Positions 26,852 to 35,466 of a stretch of DNA of 64,000 bases are shown one piece after another (the stretch's first letter is position 1; every line of letters begins with the position of its first letter). Where the stretch lies: NCBI RefSeq assembly GCF_900113225.1, contig NZ_FOZE01000002.1, positions 496,001 to 560,000 of the forward strand, given 5' to 3'. A program made the translations under genes and the position numbers. This stretch comes from Mitsuaria sp. PDC51. GTDB taxonomy: Bacteria > Pseudomonadota > Gammaproteobacteria > Burkholderiales > Burkholderiaceae_C. Below the pieces are notes generated by a model. It had not been told where the DNA came from. It was given only the letters and a program-made list of their open reading frames with translations, and searched no databases.

Positions 26852-27810
26852 GCTTCGTTCCCGGCGAGGATGGACATGACCGCCATGCGGACCGCGATGC
26901 CGAAGGTCACCTGCGGCAGGATCACGCTGTGCTGGCCGTCGGCGACGGTGGACGAGATCTCGACGCCGCGGTTGATCGGGCCCGGATGCATGACGATCGC
27001 ATCCGGCTTGGCCAGCGCCAGCTTCTCCGGCGTGAGGCCGAAACTCTTGAAGTACTCGCCGGCGCTGGGCAGCATCGCGCCGCTCATGCGCTCGTTCTGC
27101 AGGCGCAGCATGATGATGACGTCGGCATCCTTCACGCCCTCGGCCATGTCGTGGCAAACGCGCACGCCCATGTCCTTGAGGTCGCCCGGCACCAGGGTCT
27201 TGGGGCCGACCGCGCGGATCTCCGGCACGCCCAGCGTGGTGAGCGCATGGATGTCGCTGCGCGCGACCCGCGAATGCACGATGTCGCCGACGATCGCCAC
27301 CGTGAGGTTGGTGAAGTCCTTCTTGTAGTGACGGATCGTGTACATGTCCAGCAGGCCCTGCGTCGGATGCGCGTGGCGGCCGTCGCCGGCATTGACGACG
27401 TGGACATGCGGCGCGCAGTGCTGCGCGATCAGGTAGGGCGCGCCGGACTCGCTGTGGCGCACGACGAACATGTCGGCATGCATCGCCGAGAGGTTGGCCA
27501 CCGTGTCCAGCAGAGTCTCGCCCTTGGCCGTGCTCGAGCGCGCGATGTCCAGGTTGATGACGTCGGCGGACAGGCGCTTGGCGGCGATCTCGAAGGTGGT
27601 GCGGGTGCGGGTGCTGTTCTCGAAGAACAGGTTGAACACCGACTTGCCGCGCAGCAGCGGCACCTTCTTGACCTCGCGGTCGTTGACCGACAGGAAGGTG
27701 CCGGCCGTGTCCAGGATCTGGTGCAGCACGGCCTTGGGCAGGCCCTCGGTGGACAGCAGGTGGATCAGCTCGCCATGCTTGTTCAGCTGCGGATTGCGTT
27801 TGCTCAGCAT
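26848..27810 (-). CDS. pyrB: Aspartate carbamoyltransferase catalytic subunit
   Basis: 320 residues. First committed step of pyrimidine synthesis: carbamoyl phosphate plus aspartate to carbamoyl aspartate. Carbamoyl-phosphate motif [12 protein letters not shown], then [10 protein letters not shown] and the C-terminal [11 protein letters not shown] are all intact. No pyrI is present; instead pyrX overlaps its end, as in class A transcarbamoylases. Four bases separate it from pyrR. Confidence 0.97.
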   Translation of the reverse strand: MLSKRNPQLNKHGELIHLLSTEGLPKAVLHQILDTAGTFLSVNDREVKKVPLLRGKSVFNLFFENSTRTRTTFEIAAKRLSADVINLDIARSSTAKGETLLDTVANLSAMHADMFVVRHSESGAPYLIAQHCAPHVHVVNAGDGRHAHPTQGLLDMYTIRHYKKDFTNLTVAIVGDIVHSRVARSDIHALTTLGVPEIRAVGPKTLVPGDLKDMGVRVCHDMAEGVKDADVIIMLRLQNERMSGAMLPSAGEYFKSFGLTPEKLALAKPDAIVMHPGPINRGVEISSTVADGQHSVILPQVTFGIAVRMAVMSILAGNEA

Positions 27811-27814
27811 GGGA

Positions 27815-28327
27815 TCAGTCCTCCTTCACGTCGAAGCTGAAGCGGCCGTGGTCGCCCGGATCCTGGCTTTTGACCAGGCTCAGCCGCTGGTGCGGCGCCA
27901 GGGCGACGCGCGCGGCGGAGAACGCCGGCTCGATCGGCAGCTCACGGCCGCCGCGGTCGACCAGCACCGCCAGCGTCACGCTCGCAGGGCGGCCGAAGTC
28001 GAACAGCTCATTGATGACGGCGCGGGTGGTGCGGCCGGTGTAGAGCACGTCGTCGATGAGCAGGATGTGGCGACCCTCGACCTCGAAGGGCAGCCGGGTG
28101 TGGTCGGCGCTGGCGTTCATGCCCTTGCTGCCGAAGTCGTCGCGGTGCAGCGCGCTGGAGATGACGCCGTGCTGGCCCGGCAGCTTCAGGTCCTGCTGGA
28201 GGCGTTCGGCCAGCCAGGCGCCGCCCGACCAGATGCCGACCAGCGCGCAGTCGGGTTGCAGCAGGCGCTGGACGCCGCGCGCGAGGTCGGCGTAGAGCGC
28301 TTCCGCATCGAGGTGCAATGTGCTCAT
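27815..28327 (-). CDS. pyrR: PyrR-type uracil phosphoribosyltransferase / regulator
   Basis: 170 residues. PRTase fold with PRPP loop [17 protein letters not shown] and the PyrR features SSALHRDDF and [11 protein letters not shown]. In Bacillus PyrR binds RNA to attenuate pyr transcription; in Gram-negatives its regulatory role is less clear. No PyrR-type attenuator hairpins were recognised upstream. It overlaps ruvX by four bases. Confidence 0.93.
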   Translation of the reverse strand: MSTLHLDAEALYADLARGVQRLLQPDCALVGIWSGGAWLAERLQQDLKLPGQHGVISSALHRDDFGSKGMNASADHTRLPFEVEGRHILLIDDVLYTGRTTRAVINELFDFGRPASVTLAVLVDRGGRELPIEPAFSAARVALAPHQRLSLVKSQDPGDHGRFSFDVKED

Positions 28328-28746
28328 GGGTGTTCCCGGAAGAATTGTTCGAGGATCAATGCCGCGCTCGCGGCATCGAGGTCGCGCGCGCCTTGGGACT
28401 GGGCTTCCGCGCTGGTGTAGCGTTCGTCGACTTCGACCACCGGCAGCCGGTAGCGGCCACGCAGTTGGCCCGCGAACTTGAGCGCGCGGGCGGTCATCTC
28501 ATGCGGGGCGCCGTCCGGATGACGCGGCACGCCGATGACCAGCGCATCGGGCTGCCACTCCTGGATCAGCGCCGCGATCGCGGCCCAGCGCGCATCGCCC
28601 TGCTCGGTGATCGTCCGCAAGCCCCGCGCGCTGCCCAGCATCCGGTTGCCGGTCGCCACGCCGAGGCGCTTGGTACCGAAATCAAAACCGAGGGGGGAAA
28701 CGAACGACGACGGGGAAGCGAGGGTCATGGCGCTTCCGGGATTCAT
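28324..28746 (-). CDS. ruvX: Putative pre-16S rRNA nuclease / Holliday-junction resolvase-like YqgF
   Basis: 140 residues. RNase H-like fold with GFDFGTKRLGVATGN (catalytic Asp), LVIGVPRHPDG, VVEVDERYTSAEA and a C-terminal LDAASAALILEQFF. The YqgF family matures the 5' end of 16S rRNA and has also been linked to recombination. Start at 28746 overlaps the algH stop by four bases; an ATG at 28728 is possible. Confidence 0.93.
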   Translation of the reverse strand: MNPGSAMTLASPSSFVSPLGFDFGTKRLGVATGNRMLGSARGLRTITEQGDARWAAIAALIQEWQPDALVIGVPRHPDGAPHEMTARALKFAGQLRGRYRLPVVEVDERYTSAEAQSQGARDLDAASAALILEQFFREHP

Positions 28747-29321
28747 GCGTGCCCGGCCTCCTGGCTGAGCATGCGCGGATCGATGCCCAGCAGCGCCAGC
28801 GCCTTGTCGTAGCGCTCCTCGATGGGCGTGTCGAAGATGATCTCGGGCGTGGCGTCGACGGTGATCCAGCCGTTGCGGCCGAGCTCCTCCTCGAGCTGCC
28901 CCGCCGCCCAGCCGCTGTAGCCCAGCGTGACCAGCACCCGCTTGGGGCCGGCGCCGCTGGACAGCGCCTCCAGCACGTCGCGGCTGGTGGTCATCTCGAG
29001 CCCGCCGGGCACGGCCAGCGTCGCGTTGTAGTGGTTGCCCTGCTCGTCCAGCGGCTCGTGCAGCACGAAGCCGCGCTCCGTCTGGACCGGGCCGCCGAAG
29101 AAGACCGGCCGCGCGGCCATGTCCTCGTCGTTCAGCTCGAGCTCGACCTTCTCGAACAGATTGCCCAGGGTCAGCGAGATCGGCTTGTTGATGACCAGTC
29201 CCAGCGCGCCCTTCTCGTTGTGCTCGCACAGGTAGACGACGGAGCCGGCAAAGGTCTCGTCCACCATGCCCGGCATGGCGATCAGGAACTGGTTGGTCAG
29301 GTCGATGCGTTCCTTGGACAT
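28743..29321 (-). CDS. algH: YqgE/AlgH family protein
   Basis: 192 residues. Conserved family (DUF179) of unknown biochemical role, first implicated in alginate regulation in Pseudomonas. Typical parts are LTNQFLIAMPGM, YLCEHNEKGALGLVINKP, FFGGPVQTERGFVLH and LGYSGWAAGQLEEEL. It is the first gene of a tightly packed unit (algH-ruvX-pyrR-pyrB-pyrX-plsC). Thirty-five bases separate it from the divergent photolyase gene. Confidence 0.95.
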   Translation of the reverse strand: MSKERIDLTNQFLIAMPGMVDETFAGSVVYLCEHNEKGALGLVINKPISLTLGNLFEKVELELNDEDMAARPVFFGGPVQTERGFVLHEPLDEQGNHYNATLAVPGGLEMTTSRDVLEALSSGAGPKRVLVTLGYSGWAAGQLEEELGRNGWITVDATPEIIFDTPIEERYDKALALLGIDPRMLSQEAGHA

Positions 29322-29356
29322 AGGGGCGGATTCTATTTCACCGACACTCCGTCCCC

Positions 29357-30883
29357 ATGACGCGAACGTCCTCTTCCCCCGCTTCCCGGCCCCCCGCGCC
29401 GACGGACGGCGCGGACAGCGCCCTGGTGTGGTTCCGCCGCGACCTGCGGGCCGACGACCATGCGGCGCTGTACCACGCGCTGCGGCGGCACCGCCGGGTC
29501 TACTGCGCCTTCGTGCTGGACACCGACATCCTGGACCCGCTGCCGCGGGCCGACCGGCGCGTGCAATTCATCCTCGACGCGCTGGGCGTGCTGGATGCGG
29601 ACCTCGCCGCGCTGGCCCCCGGCGCCGGCCTGATCGTGCGCCACGGCGCGCCGCGCGAGCAGATCCCGGCGCTGGCCGCCGAGCTGGGCGTGCAGGCGCT
29701 GTACTTCAACCACGACGACGAGCCCGACGCGCTGCGCCGCGACGCCGCCGTCGGCGAGACCCTGCTGGCGCGCGGCGTGCAGGTCGAGAGCTTCAAGGAC
29801 CATGTGATCTTCGAGCGCTCCGAGCTGCTGACCGGCGCCGGCAAGCCTTACGGCGTCTTCACGCCCTACAAGAACGCCTGGCTGCGCGAGATCACACCCT
29901 TCTTCCTCAGCAGCTATCCGGTTGAGCGCCACGCCTCGCACCTGGCGACCGGCCCCGAGGTGGCGGCGCGCCGGGGCGTGCCCGCGCTGGCCGACATCGG
30001 CTTCGAGCCCGCCGGGCTGAGCGCGGCGCTCTCGGGCGGCAGCGCGGGCGCGCGGCGGCTGTTCGACGAGTTCCTCGAGCGCATCGACCGCTACGGCGAG
30101 ACCCGCGACTTTCCCGCCGTCAAGGGCCCGAGCTACCTGAGCACCCACCTGCGCTTCGGCACGATCTCGATCCGCGTGCTCGCGCGCGAGGCCTGGCGGC
30201 GTGGCTACGCGGGCAGCGGCGCCAGCGCGGGGGCGCAGACCTGGCTGTCGGAACTGATCTGGCGGGACTTCTATCACCAGGTCCTGCACCACCATCCGCG
30301 CGTGGCGGAGTGCGCCTTCCGGCCCGAGTACGACCGCATCGCCTGGGCCGAGGGTCCGGAGGCCGATGCCGACTTCGAGGCCTGGTGCCAGGGCCGTACC
30401 GGCTACCCGCTGGTCGACGCGGCGATGCACCAGATCAACCAGACCGGCTACATGCACAACCGGCTGCGCATGGTCACGGCCAGCTTCCTGATCAAGGACC
30501 TGGGCATCGACTGGCGTCGCGGCGAGGCCTACTTCGCCGAGAAGCTGATCGACTTCGATCTCGCCGCCAACAACGGCGGCTGGCAATGGGCCGCCTCCAG
30601 CGGCTGCGACGCCCAGCCCTACTTCCGCATCTTCAATCCGGTCAGCCAGAGCGAGAAATTCGACCCCGACGGGAAATTCATCCAGCGCTACCTACCGCAA
30701 CTCTCGCGGCTGCCGCCGGCGCTGATCCACGCGCCCTGGCTCGCGAAGCCGGCGGAACTGGCCGCCTGCGGCGTCGTGCTGGGCCGCGACTATCCCGAGC
30801 CGATCGTGCGCCACGAGACCGCGCGCATGGCGACGATGGCGCGCTACGCCGTGGTCAAGGACCGCGGCTTCGCGCCGGACTAG
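29357..30883 (+). CDS. phrB: Deoxyribodipyrimidine photolyase
   Basis: 508 residues. FAD-dependent enzyme that splits UV-induced cyclobutane pyrimidine dimers with blue light. N-terminal antenna domain starts LVWFRRDLRADDHAALY; the C-terminal FAD domain carries GPSYLSTHLRFGTISIR, WLSELIWRDFYHQVL, MHNRLRMVTASFLIKDLGIDW and DFDLAANNGGWQWAAS. The final GCDAQPYFRIFNP block fits class I enzymes. An extra Ser/Pro-rich stretch of about 20 residues precedes the fold. Convergent with the response regulator gene, 18 bases away. Confidence 0.96.
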   Translation: MTRTSSSPASRPPAPTDGADSALVWFRRDLRADDHAALYHALRRHRRVYCAFVLDTDILDPLPRADRRVQFILDALGVLDADLAALAPGAGLIVRHGAPREQIPALAAELGVQALYFNHDDEPDALRRDAAVGETLLARGVQVESFKDHVIFERSELLTGAGKPYGVFTPYKNAWLREITPFFLSSYPVERHASHLATGPEVAARRGVPALADIGFEPAGLSAALSGGSAGARRLFDEFLERIDRYGETRDFPAVKGPSYLSTHLRFGTISIRVLAREAWRRGYAGSGASAGAQTWLSELIWRDFYHQVLHHHPRVAECAFRPEYDRIAWAEGPEADADFEAWCQGRTGYPLVDAAMHQINQTGYMHNRLRMVTASFLIKDLGIDWRRGEAYFAEKLIDFDLAANNGGWQWAASSGCDAQPYFRIFNPVSQSEKFDPDGKFIQRYLPQLSRLPPALIHAPWLAKPAELAACGVVLGRDYPEPIVRHETARMATMARYAVVKDRGFAPD

Positions 30884-30901
30884 CTCCCGGCCCGCGCACC
30901 G

Positions 30902-31786
30902 TCAATGCACCACCGCGCTGCCCTTCTGGGGCAGGCGCAGGCCGTGCGCCCGGGCTTCTGCCAGGATCAGCAGGCCGCGCGCGGTGATCGCGTCGCGGGG
31001 ATGGAGCGCCACGCCGACATGGCTGTCGAGCCGCACCGGATGGCCGCCCAGGTCGAAGGGCTGCGCCAGCGCGTCGCGGATGCGCTCGCCCATCGCTTCC
31101 GCCTCCTGCACCGACCCGGCGCGCGAGACCACCAGCGCGAACTGCTCGTTGGCATGCCGCGCCAGCAGGTCGACCGGACCGGCGCAGGATGACAGCCGCC
31201 GGCCGACCTCCACCAGCACCGGTGCCGCCGCCTGCACGCCCTGGCTGCGCAGCAGCGCCTCCAGGCCCTTGAGCACCACCACCGTGACGGCCACCCGGCC
31301 GGACTCGGCATTGACCATGCGCAGCACCTGGTCCAGGCGCTCCAGCAGCGCCACCTGGCCGAGCAGCCCGGTGGCGGTGTCGCGCAGCAGCGGCGAGGGC
31401 CGCGTCTGCCGGCCGGCCGCGCGCTCGCTCTGCAGCAGCTCGTCGAGGTCGCCGAACAGCGACTCCAGGCCGCTGCCCTTGTCGTAGAAGCCGTCCGCCC
31501 CTGCCTGCATGCACATGTCACGGTAGGCGTCCATCGCGTGATGGGTGAGCATCAGGATCCGGCCCTGGAAGCCCTTGTGGCGCAGCGCCCGCAGCACGTC
31601 GACGCCGGTGCCCACCAGCAGGGTCATGTCCAGCAGCACGGTGTCGGGCTGCAGCCAGTCGATCAGCGCGATCGCCTGCGGCGCGGAGTCCGCCTCGCCG
31701 ACGACGCGCACGCCGGCCATGTCCTCGAGCCGCCGTGCCAGGAGCCGGCGGATGGCCGACGAGTCCTCGACGAGAAAAATGTCCAT
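30902..31786 (-). CDS. Response regulator with a degenerate GGDEF domain
   Basis: 294 residues. The N-terminal receiver domain is intact (Asp8, phospho-acceptor Asp53 in VLLDMTLL, Thr81, Lys103). The second half has the length and pattern of a GGDEF domain (DTATGLLGQVALLERLDQVL in place of the usual DxLTGLxNR start), but the catalytic GGDEF is replaced by HANEQ (about residue 212), so cyclase activity is unlikely. It may bind c-di-GMP or GTP, or act as a scaffold. No kinase gene adjoins it. Confidence 0.85.
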   Translation of the reverse strand: MDIFLVEDSSAIRRLLARRLEDMAGVRVVGEADSAPQAIALIDWLQPDTVLLDMTLLVGTGVDVLRALRHKGFQGRILMLTHHAMDAYRDMCMQAGADGFYDKGSGLESLFGDLDELLQSERAAGRQTRPSPLLRDTATGLLGQVALLERLDQVLRMVNAESGRVAVTVVVLKGLEALLRSQGVQAAAPVLVEVGRRLSSCAGPVDLLARHANEQFALVVSRAGSVQEAEAMGERIRDALAQPFDLGGHPVRLDSHVGVALHPRDAITARGLLILAEARAHGLRLPQKGSAVVH

Positions 31787-31941
31787 GAAGGGATGCTCCG
31801 GATCGCGGCGGCGACTGGTTGTCACCGCCTGTCCGGCATCTTGCGCGAGGCCCGGCGCCGGCATCAGCAGCGCCCCGCGCATGCTGGTGTCGGGGCCTGT
31901 CCGCAGGATTTGTCGGGCGATGCCCTACAGCGCCCGGCCGC

Positions 31942-32580
31942 TCACTGGATGTCCGTCAGCCCGTGCTGGACGCAGTACTTGGTGAGCTCGGTGTTGTTGC
32001 GCCAGCCGGTCTTCTCGAGGATGCGCGCGCGGTAGGTGCCGACCGTCTTGGCCGACAGGTGCATGGTCTCGGCGATCTCCGCCGGCGTCTTGCCCGCGGC
32101 GATGAGCAGCATCACGCGGTGTTCCTGCGCCGACAGCTGCTCGTGCGGCAACTGGCCCGGCGTCGCGCCGCTGAGCAGCCCCAGCAGGTGGTCCGCCATC
32201 GCGGCCGTGACGTAGCGCCCGCCCTGCAGCAGGCGCTGCAGCGCGACGACCAGCTCGTCGGTCGCCTTGTCCTTGGGCAGATAGCCGGACACGCCCATCT
32301 GCAGCAGCCGCGCCGCGTAGGCAGACTCCGCGTTGAGGCTCAGCACCAGCACCGGCACGCCCTTGAGCGCCCGCAGCATGCGGCTGGCCCCCTCGGTCCC
32401 GCTGGCGTCGGGCAGCGACAGGTCCAGCACCAGCGCATCCGGCTTGTTGGCCTGGCCCAGCTGCAGGGCCTCGGCGATGGTCGATGCCTCGTCCAGCACC
32501 GCCGATGGCCAATGGCCCTGGATCAACTGCTTGACCCCGAGCCGCATGATCGGATGGTCGTCAACGATCAGAAACCTCAT
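31942..32580 (-). CDS. NarL/FixJ-family response regulator
   Basis: 212 residues. Receiver domain (Asp7, Asp8, phospho-acceptor Asp53 in LVLDLSLPD, Lys at SGYLPKDKA) followed by a LuxR-type helix-turn-helix (LSAQEHRVMLLIAAGKTPAEIAETMHLS, first part, about 145-205). GAGGAGG stands close before the ATG. Its first 20 bases overlap the end of the histidine kinase gene upstream, so the pair is translationally coupled. Target genes are unknown. Confidence 0.93.
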   Translation of the reverse strand: MRFLIVDDHPIMRLGVKQLIQGHWPSAVLDEASTIAEALQLGQANKPDALVLDLSLPDASGTEGASRMLRALKGVPVLVLSLNAESAYAARLLQMGVSGYLPKDKATDELVVALQRLLQGGRYVTAAMADHLLGLLSGATPGQLPHEQLSAQEHRVMLLIAAGKTPAEIAETMHLSAKTVGTYRARILEKTGWRNNTELTKYCVQHGLTDIQ

Positions 32581-33985
32581 CCCAACCCTCCTCGTTCTCC
32601 CGGGTCGCCCCGGCGCTGTCCCCCTCGTCCGCGACGCCGGCCAGCGGCACGCGGACATCGATCCGCGTGCCACGCCGCGGCGCCGGCCCGAAGACCAGTT
32701 CACCACCAGCCAGCACGGCGCGCTCCCGCATGTTCCTCAGGCCCGACGCATCCGCCCGCACCTGGCCCGGGCCGATGCCGTCGTCCTCGATGCGCAGGCG
32801 GTATTCCCCGTCCTCGATGCGGGACTCGATCGTCAGCTGGTGCGCCTGCGCATGTCGCAGCACATTGGTCGCGGCCTCCTGCAGCAGGCGGAACAGCTGG
32901 TTGTGCTGCTCGCTGCTGAGCGCCTCGTCCGGCGCCAGGTCCAGGTCGACGACCAGCTCGCTCTGCCGCTGCAGGCCCTGCGCATAGTGCTGGACCGCCG
33001 CGCCGAAGCCGAAGTCGTCCAGCAGCGGCGGCCGCAGCGTGTTGGCGATGCGGCGCGCGGCGCCGATGACCTCGTCGGCGATGGCCAGCATCTCGTCGTG
33101 CATCGGCTCCTTGGCCGGCGCGATCTTGCGCGCCATCGACAGGGCCAGCATCTTCGCCGCCGTGCCCAGCTGGCCGAGCTGGTCGTGGACCTCGCGCGCG
33201 AGCCGGCGCCGCTCCGCCTCCACGCTGCGGTCCAGTTCGGCGGCGAAGCTCTGGATGCGGGTCAGCGCCTCGCTCAGTTCACGGGTGCGCTCGGCGACGG
33301 CCCCCTCCAGCCGCGCATGGCTGTCGCGCAGCGCGCGTTCGGCCCGGTCGCGCCGTTCGCGCTCGACCCACAGCGCCGCCATCGCCGCGGCCACCAGCAG
33401 GCCCCCGACCAGCGGCAGCACCTGCGCCAGCAACGTGGTTTCCTTGGTCTGCAGCGCCACCGCCGATTCGATGCCATCGATGCGGCGTTGCTGCACCGAC
33501 TTCAGCCGCGCCAGCTCGCCGCGGATCTCGTCCATCAGCTGCTTGCCGGCGACATAGGCCTGGCGGTCGTTCAGCGCCTCGGCACCCAGCTTCCAGCGCT
33601 TCGCGACCTGGTCCTCGACCTGGCGGCGGCGCTCGGCGATGAAGCGATCCAGCCGCGCGAAGGCCTGGTCCTGGCGGTCGCCGCTGACCGCCAGCGCGTC
33701 CTTGAGCTGGGCGTAGTTCGCGTCCAGGTCGCGCTGGGCGCGCTCGTAGGGCTGCAGGAAGGCCGCGTCGCCGGTGATCAGGAAACCGCGCGTGCCGGTC
33801 TCCAGGTCGATCAGCAGGCCGTTCAGGTCGGACAGCTGCTGTTGCGTGCGCAAGGCATGGGCGCGCCCCGCCTCCTGACGCGTCAGCTCGCCCAGGCTGC
33901 GGTAACCGCCATAGGCGGTGGCCACGAAGGCGACGCAGCCGGCCAGCAACAGGCCCGCAGCCACCGGAAAGGTCAGCAAGCGCAT
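32561..33985 (-). CDS. CHASE3 / HisKA_3 sensor histidine kinase (NarX-like)
   Basis: 474 residues. Two membrane helices (about 5-27 and 178-200) flank a helical CHASE3 domain with DLETGTRGFLITGDAAFLQPY (first 20 residues shown in part). The cytoplasmic part has a HisKA_3 dimerisation domain, RRRLAREVHDQLGQ (His about 266), and HATPase_c with EAATNVLRHAQAH and EDDGIGPG. Partner is the overlapping NarL-type regulator. The start at 33985 is the first methionine before the helix; the frame is open further upstream without protein-like content. Confidence 0.92.
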   Translation of the reverse strand: MRLLTFPVAAGLLLAGCVAFVATAYGGYRSLGELTRQEAGRAHALRTQQQLSDLNGLLIDLETGTRGFLITGDAAFLQPYERAQRDLDANYAQLKDALAVSGDRQDQAFARLDRFIAERRRQVEDQVAKRWKLGAEALNDRQAYVAGKQLMDEIRGELARLKSVQQRRIDGIESAVALQTKETTLLAQVLPLVGGLLVAAAMAALWVERERRDRAERALRDSHARLEGAVAERTRELSEALTRIQSFAAELDRSVEAERRRLAREVHDQLGQLGTAAKMLALSMARKIAPAKEPMHDEMLAIADEVIGAARRIANTLRPPLLDDFGFGAAVQHYAQGLQRQSELVVDLDLAPDEALSSEQHNQLFRLLQEAATNVLRHAQAHQLTIESRIEDGEYRLRIEDDGIGPGQVRADASGLRNMRERAVLAGGELVFGPAPRRGTRIDVRVPLAGVADEGDSAGATRENEEGWDEVSDR

Positions 33986-34403
33986 GGATGGTCCGGGCCT
34001 CCGGGCCCGTGTTCGTACAACCCTGCGGACGCCGCGTTCCAGCGATGACAAGCTCGCCGGCGTCCACCCCACTGCAGTCGGGCCCCGGGTGTCAGGCGCA
34101 TCGGACGTCTTTCGCTCCGCTTGCGCCGGTCGGGCCGCTTTCGCTTCTGTCTCGCATGGATTTCGCCCTTCGGTGGGAGGGCTTGTTCGCGCGGACGCTC
34201 CCTGGCGAACGCTCACGTGGGCCTAACGCTAGAGGTGCGGCGCAGGAAAAGCAAGTCCCTGCTCACGCGCCGCGTGCCGGGAAAGCCACGTCCGCGGGCA
34301 GCAGGCGGGCCGAAGGCGAGCACTTTCACGCGACCGGCGGGTGCCGCGCGCCGGGGTCAGGACTTGTCCCACCGCCCCTCGCGGGGGCACCCCACCCCGC
34401 CTG
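33986..34403. other. Intergenic region without a recognised gene
   Basis: About 418 bases between the lipoprotein hydrolase and the NarX-like kinase. Open frames here have no recognisable motif or ribosome binding site. A short GCCCC/GGGGC hairpin (34374-34388) follows the hydrolase stop by about 15 bases and may help end its transcript; the promoter of the two-component pair should lie at the lower-coordinate side, but no clear hexamers were found. Confidence 0.4.
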
Positions 34404-35462
34404 TCAGGGGGCCTGCCAACGCGACAGCAGCGCGCCATGGCGCTGCTGCCAGTCGCGCAGCGGCGCCGCCTCGCCGTCGAGCACCAGCCGCAGGTAGGCC
34501 AGGCTGAGCTCGCGCGTCGCGGCCTTGACCTTCGGGTTGAGCTCGAAGCCGCCGGTGTTCATCCGGTCGGTGAAGATGCTGTGCGAACCGCCGCTGAACA
34601 TCGCCAGCGCCTTGCGCGGCCCGCCGATCGCGTCGAACAGCGCCACCCGGTCCGACGGTCCGCTGTAGTAGCCGGGAATGGTGATCTCGTCGGCGGTGGC
34701 GCTGATGTGCAGGGTGGGGATGGCGATGCCGGACAGGATGGGCGCCGGATCGCCCTCCCCGTAGAACGGCGGCGCGGAGATCAGGATCGCGGCCTTGAAG
34801 CGCGGATCGGCCAGCGAGGACAACGACGACGACGGCGCCGCGCCACCGGTCAGGCCCGCGGGCGCCGCCACCTTCGCGCCGGCGATCAGCAGGCTGGTGT
34901 TGGCGCCGTAGGAATGCCCGGCGATCGCCAGGCGCGTCGCATCCAGCCGCGGCCCCAGCGGTCCGGCCAGCAGTTGGTCCAGGGCGAAGCGGATGTCCTG
35001 CGTGCGCTCGATGGCTTCCTCCGGCTGCGCCGCATGCTGCAGGCGCCGCACCAGCGTCAGCGAGTTCGACCAGCCGAAGCCGCCGGCCCAGAGCCGGCGG
35101 TCGCTGCCGATGTGCTGCACATGCATCGCGACGATGCCGTGCGCCGCCCAATAGCTGCCGAGGTAGCTGTAGCCGCGGCGCGAACCGCCCATGCCGTGCG
35201 AGAAGACCACGACCGGCCACCCACCCGCCGGTGGCTCGCCGCGGGGCCAGTAGACGCGCACCGGGACCGCGCGCTCACGGGCGGGATCGCTCCAGTCGAA
35301 GTCCTGCCAGTGATGGCTGCCGTCCTCGGCCGCCTGCGTGCCGGGCAGGGCCGGCAGGTCGGGACCGGCCACCGGCGGCGGCGTCGCGCAGCCGATCAGC
35401 AGGGCCGCGACCGCCGTCGCCGCCGAGGCGGCGAGCGCGGTCCAGCGCCAGGTCCTGTTCAC
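34404..35462 (-). CDS. Alpha/beta-hydrolase lipoprotein (dienelactone hydrolase/PAF-acetylhydrolase-like)
   Basis: 352 residues from a GTG start. The N-terminus NRTWRWTALAAS...LLIGC is a lipoprotein signal with the lipid cysteine near residue 24. The fold shows VVVFSHGMGGSRRGYSYLG (oxyanion region), the nucleophile elbow AGHSYGANTS and a late FSGGSHSIFTD histidine. Substrate unknown; esterases with this pattern include PAF-acetylhydrolase-like and dienelactone-hydrolase-like enzymes. The gene begins four bases after the diguanylate cyclase stop, so it is probably co-transcribed with the chemosensory cluster. Confidence 0.82.
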   Translation of the reverse strand: MNRTWRWTALAASAATAVAALLIGCATPPPVAGPDLPALPGTQAAEDGSHHWQDFDWSDPARERAVPVRVYWPRGEPPAGGWPVVVFSHGMGGSRRGYSYLGSYWAAHGIVAMHVQHIGSDRRLWAGGFGWSNSLTLVRRLQHAAQPEEAIERTQDIRFALDQLLAGPLGPRLDATRLAIAGHSYGANTSLLIAGAKVAAPAGLTGGAAPSSSLSSLADPRFKAAILISAPPFYGEGDPAPILSGIAIPTLHISATADEITIPGYYSGPSDRVALFDAIGGPRKALAMFSGGSHSIFTDRMNTGGFELNPKVKAATRELSLAYLRLVLDGEAAPLRDWQQRHGALLSRWQAP

Positions 35463-35466
35463 CGGA

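Noticed and set aside
27811-28330. PyrR-binding attenuator in the pyr unit
   Set aside because: Genes overlap or are only a few bases apart, leaving no room for anti-terminator and terminator hairpins.
34374-34388. Short GCCCC/GGGGC hairpin as a true terminator
   Set aside because: Five base pairs without a T-run, in GC-rich DNA where such hairpins arise by chance; mentioned only as a possibility.
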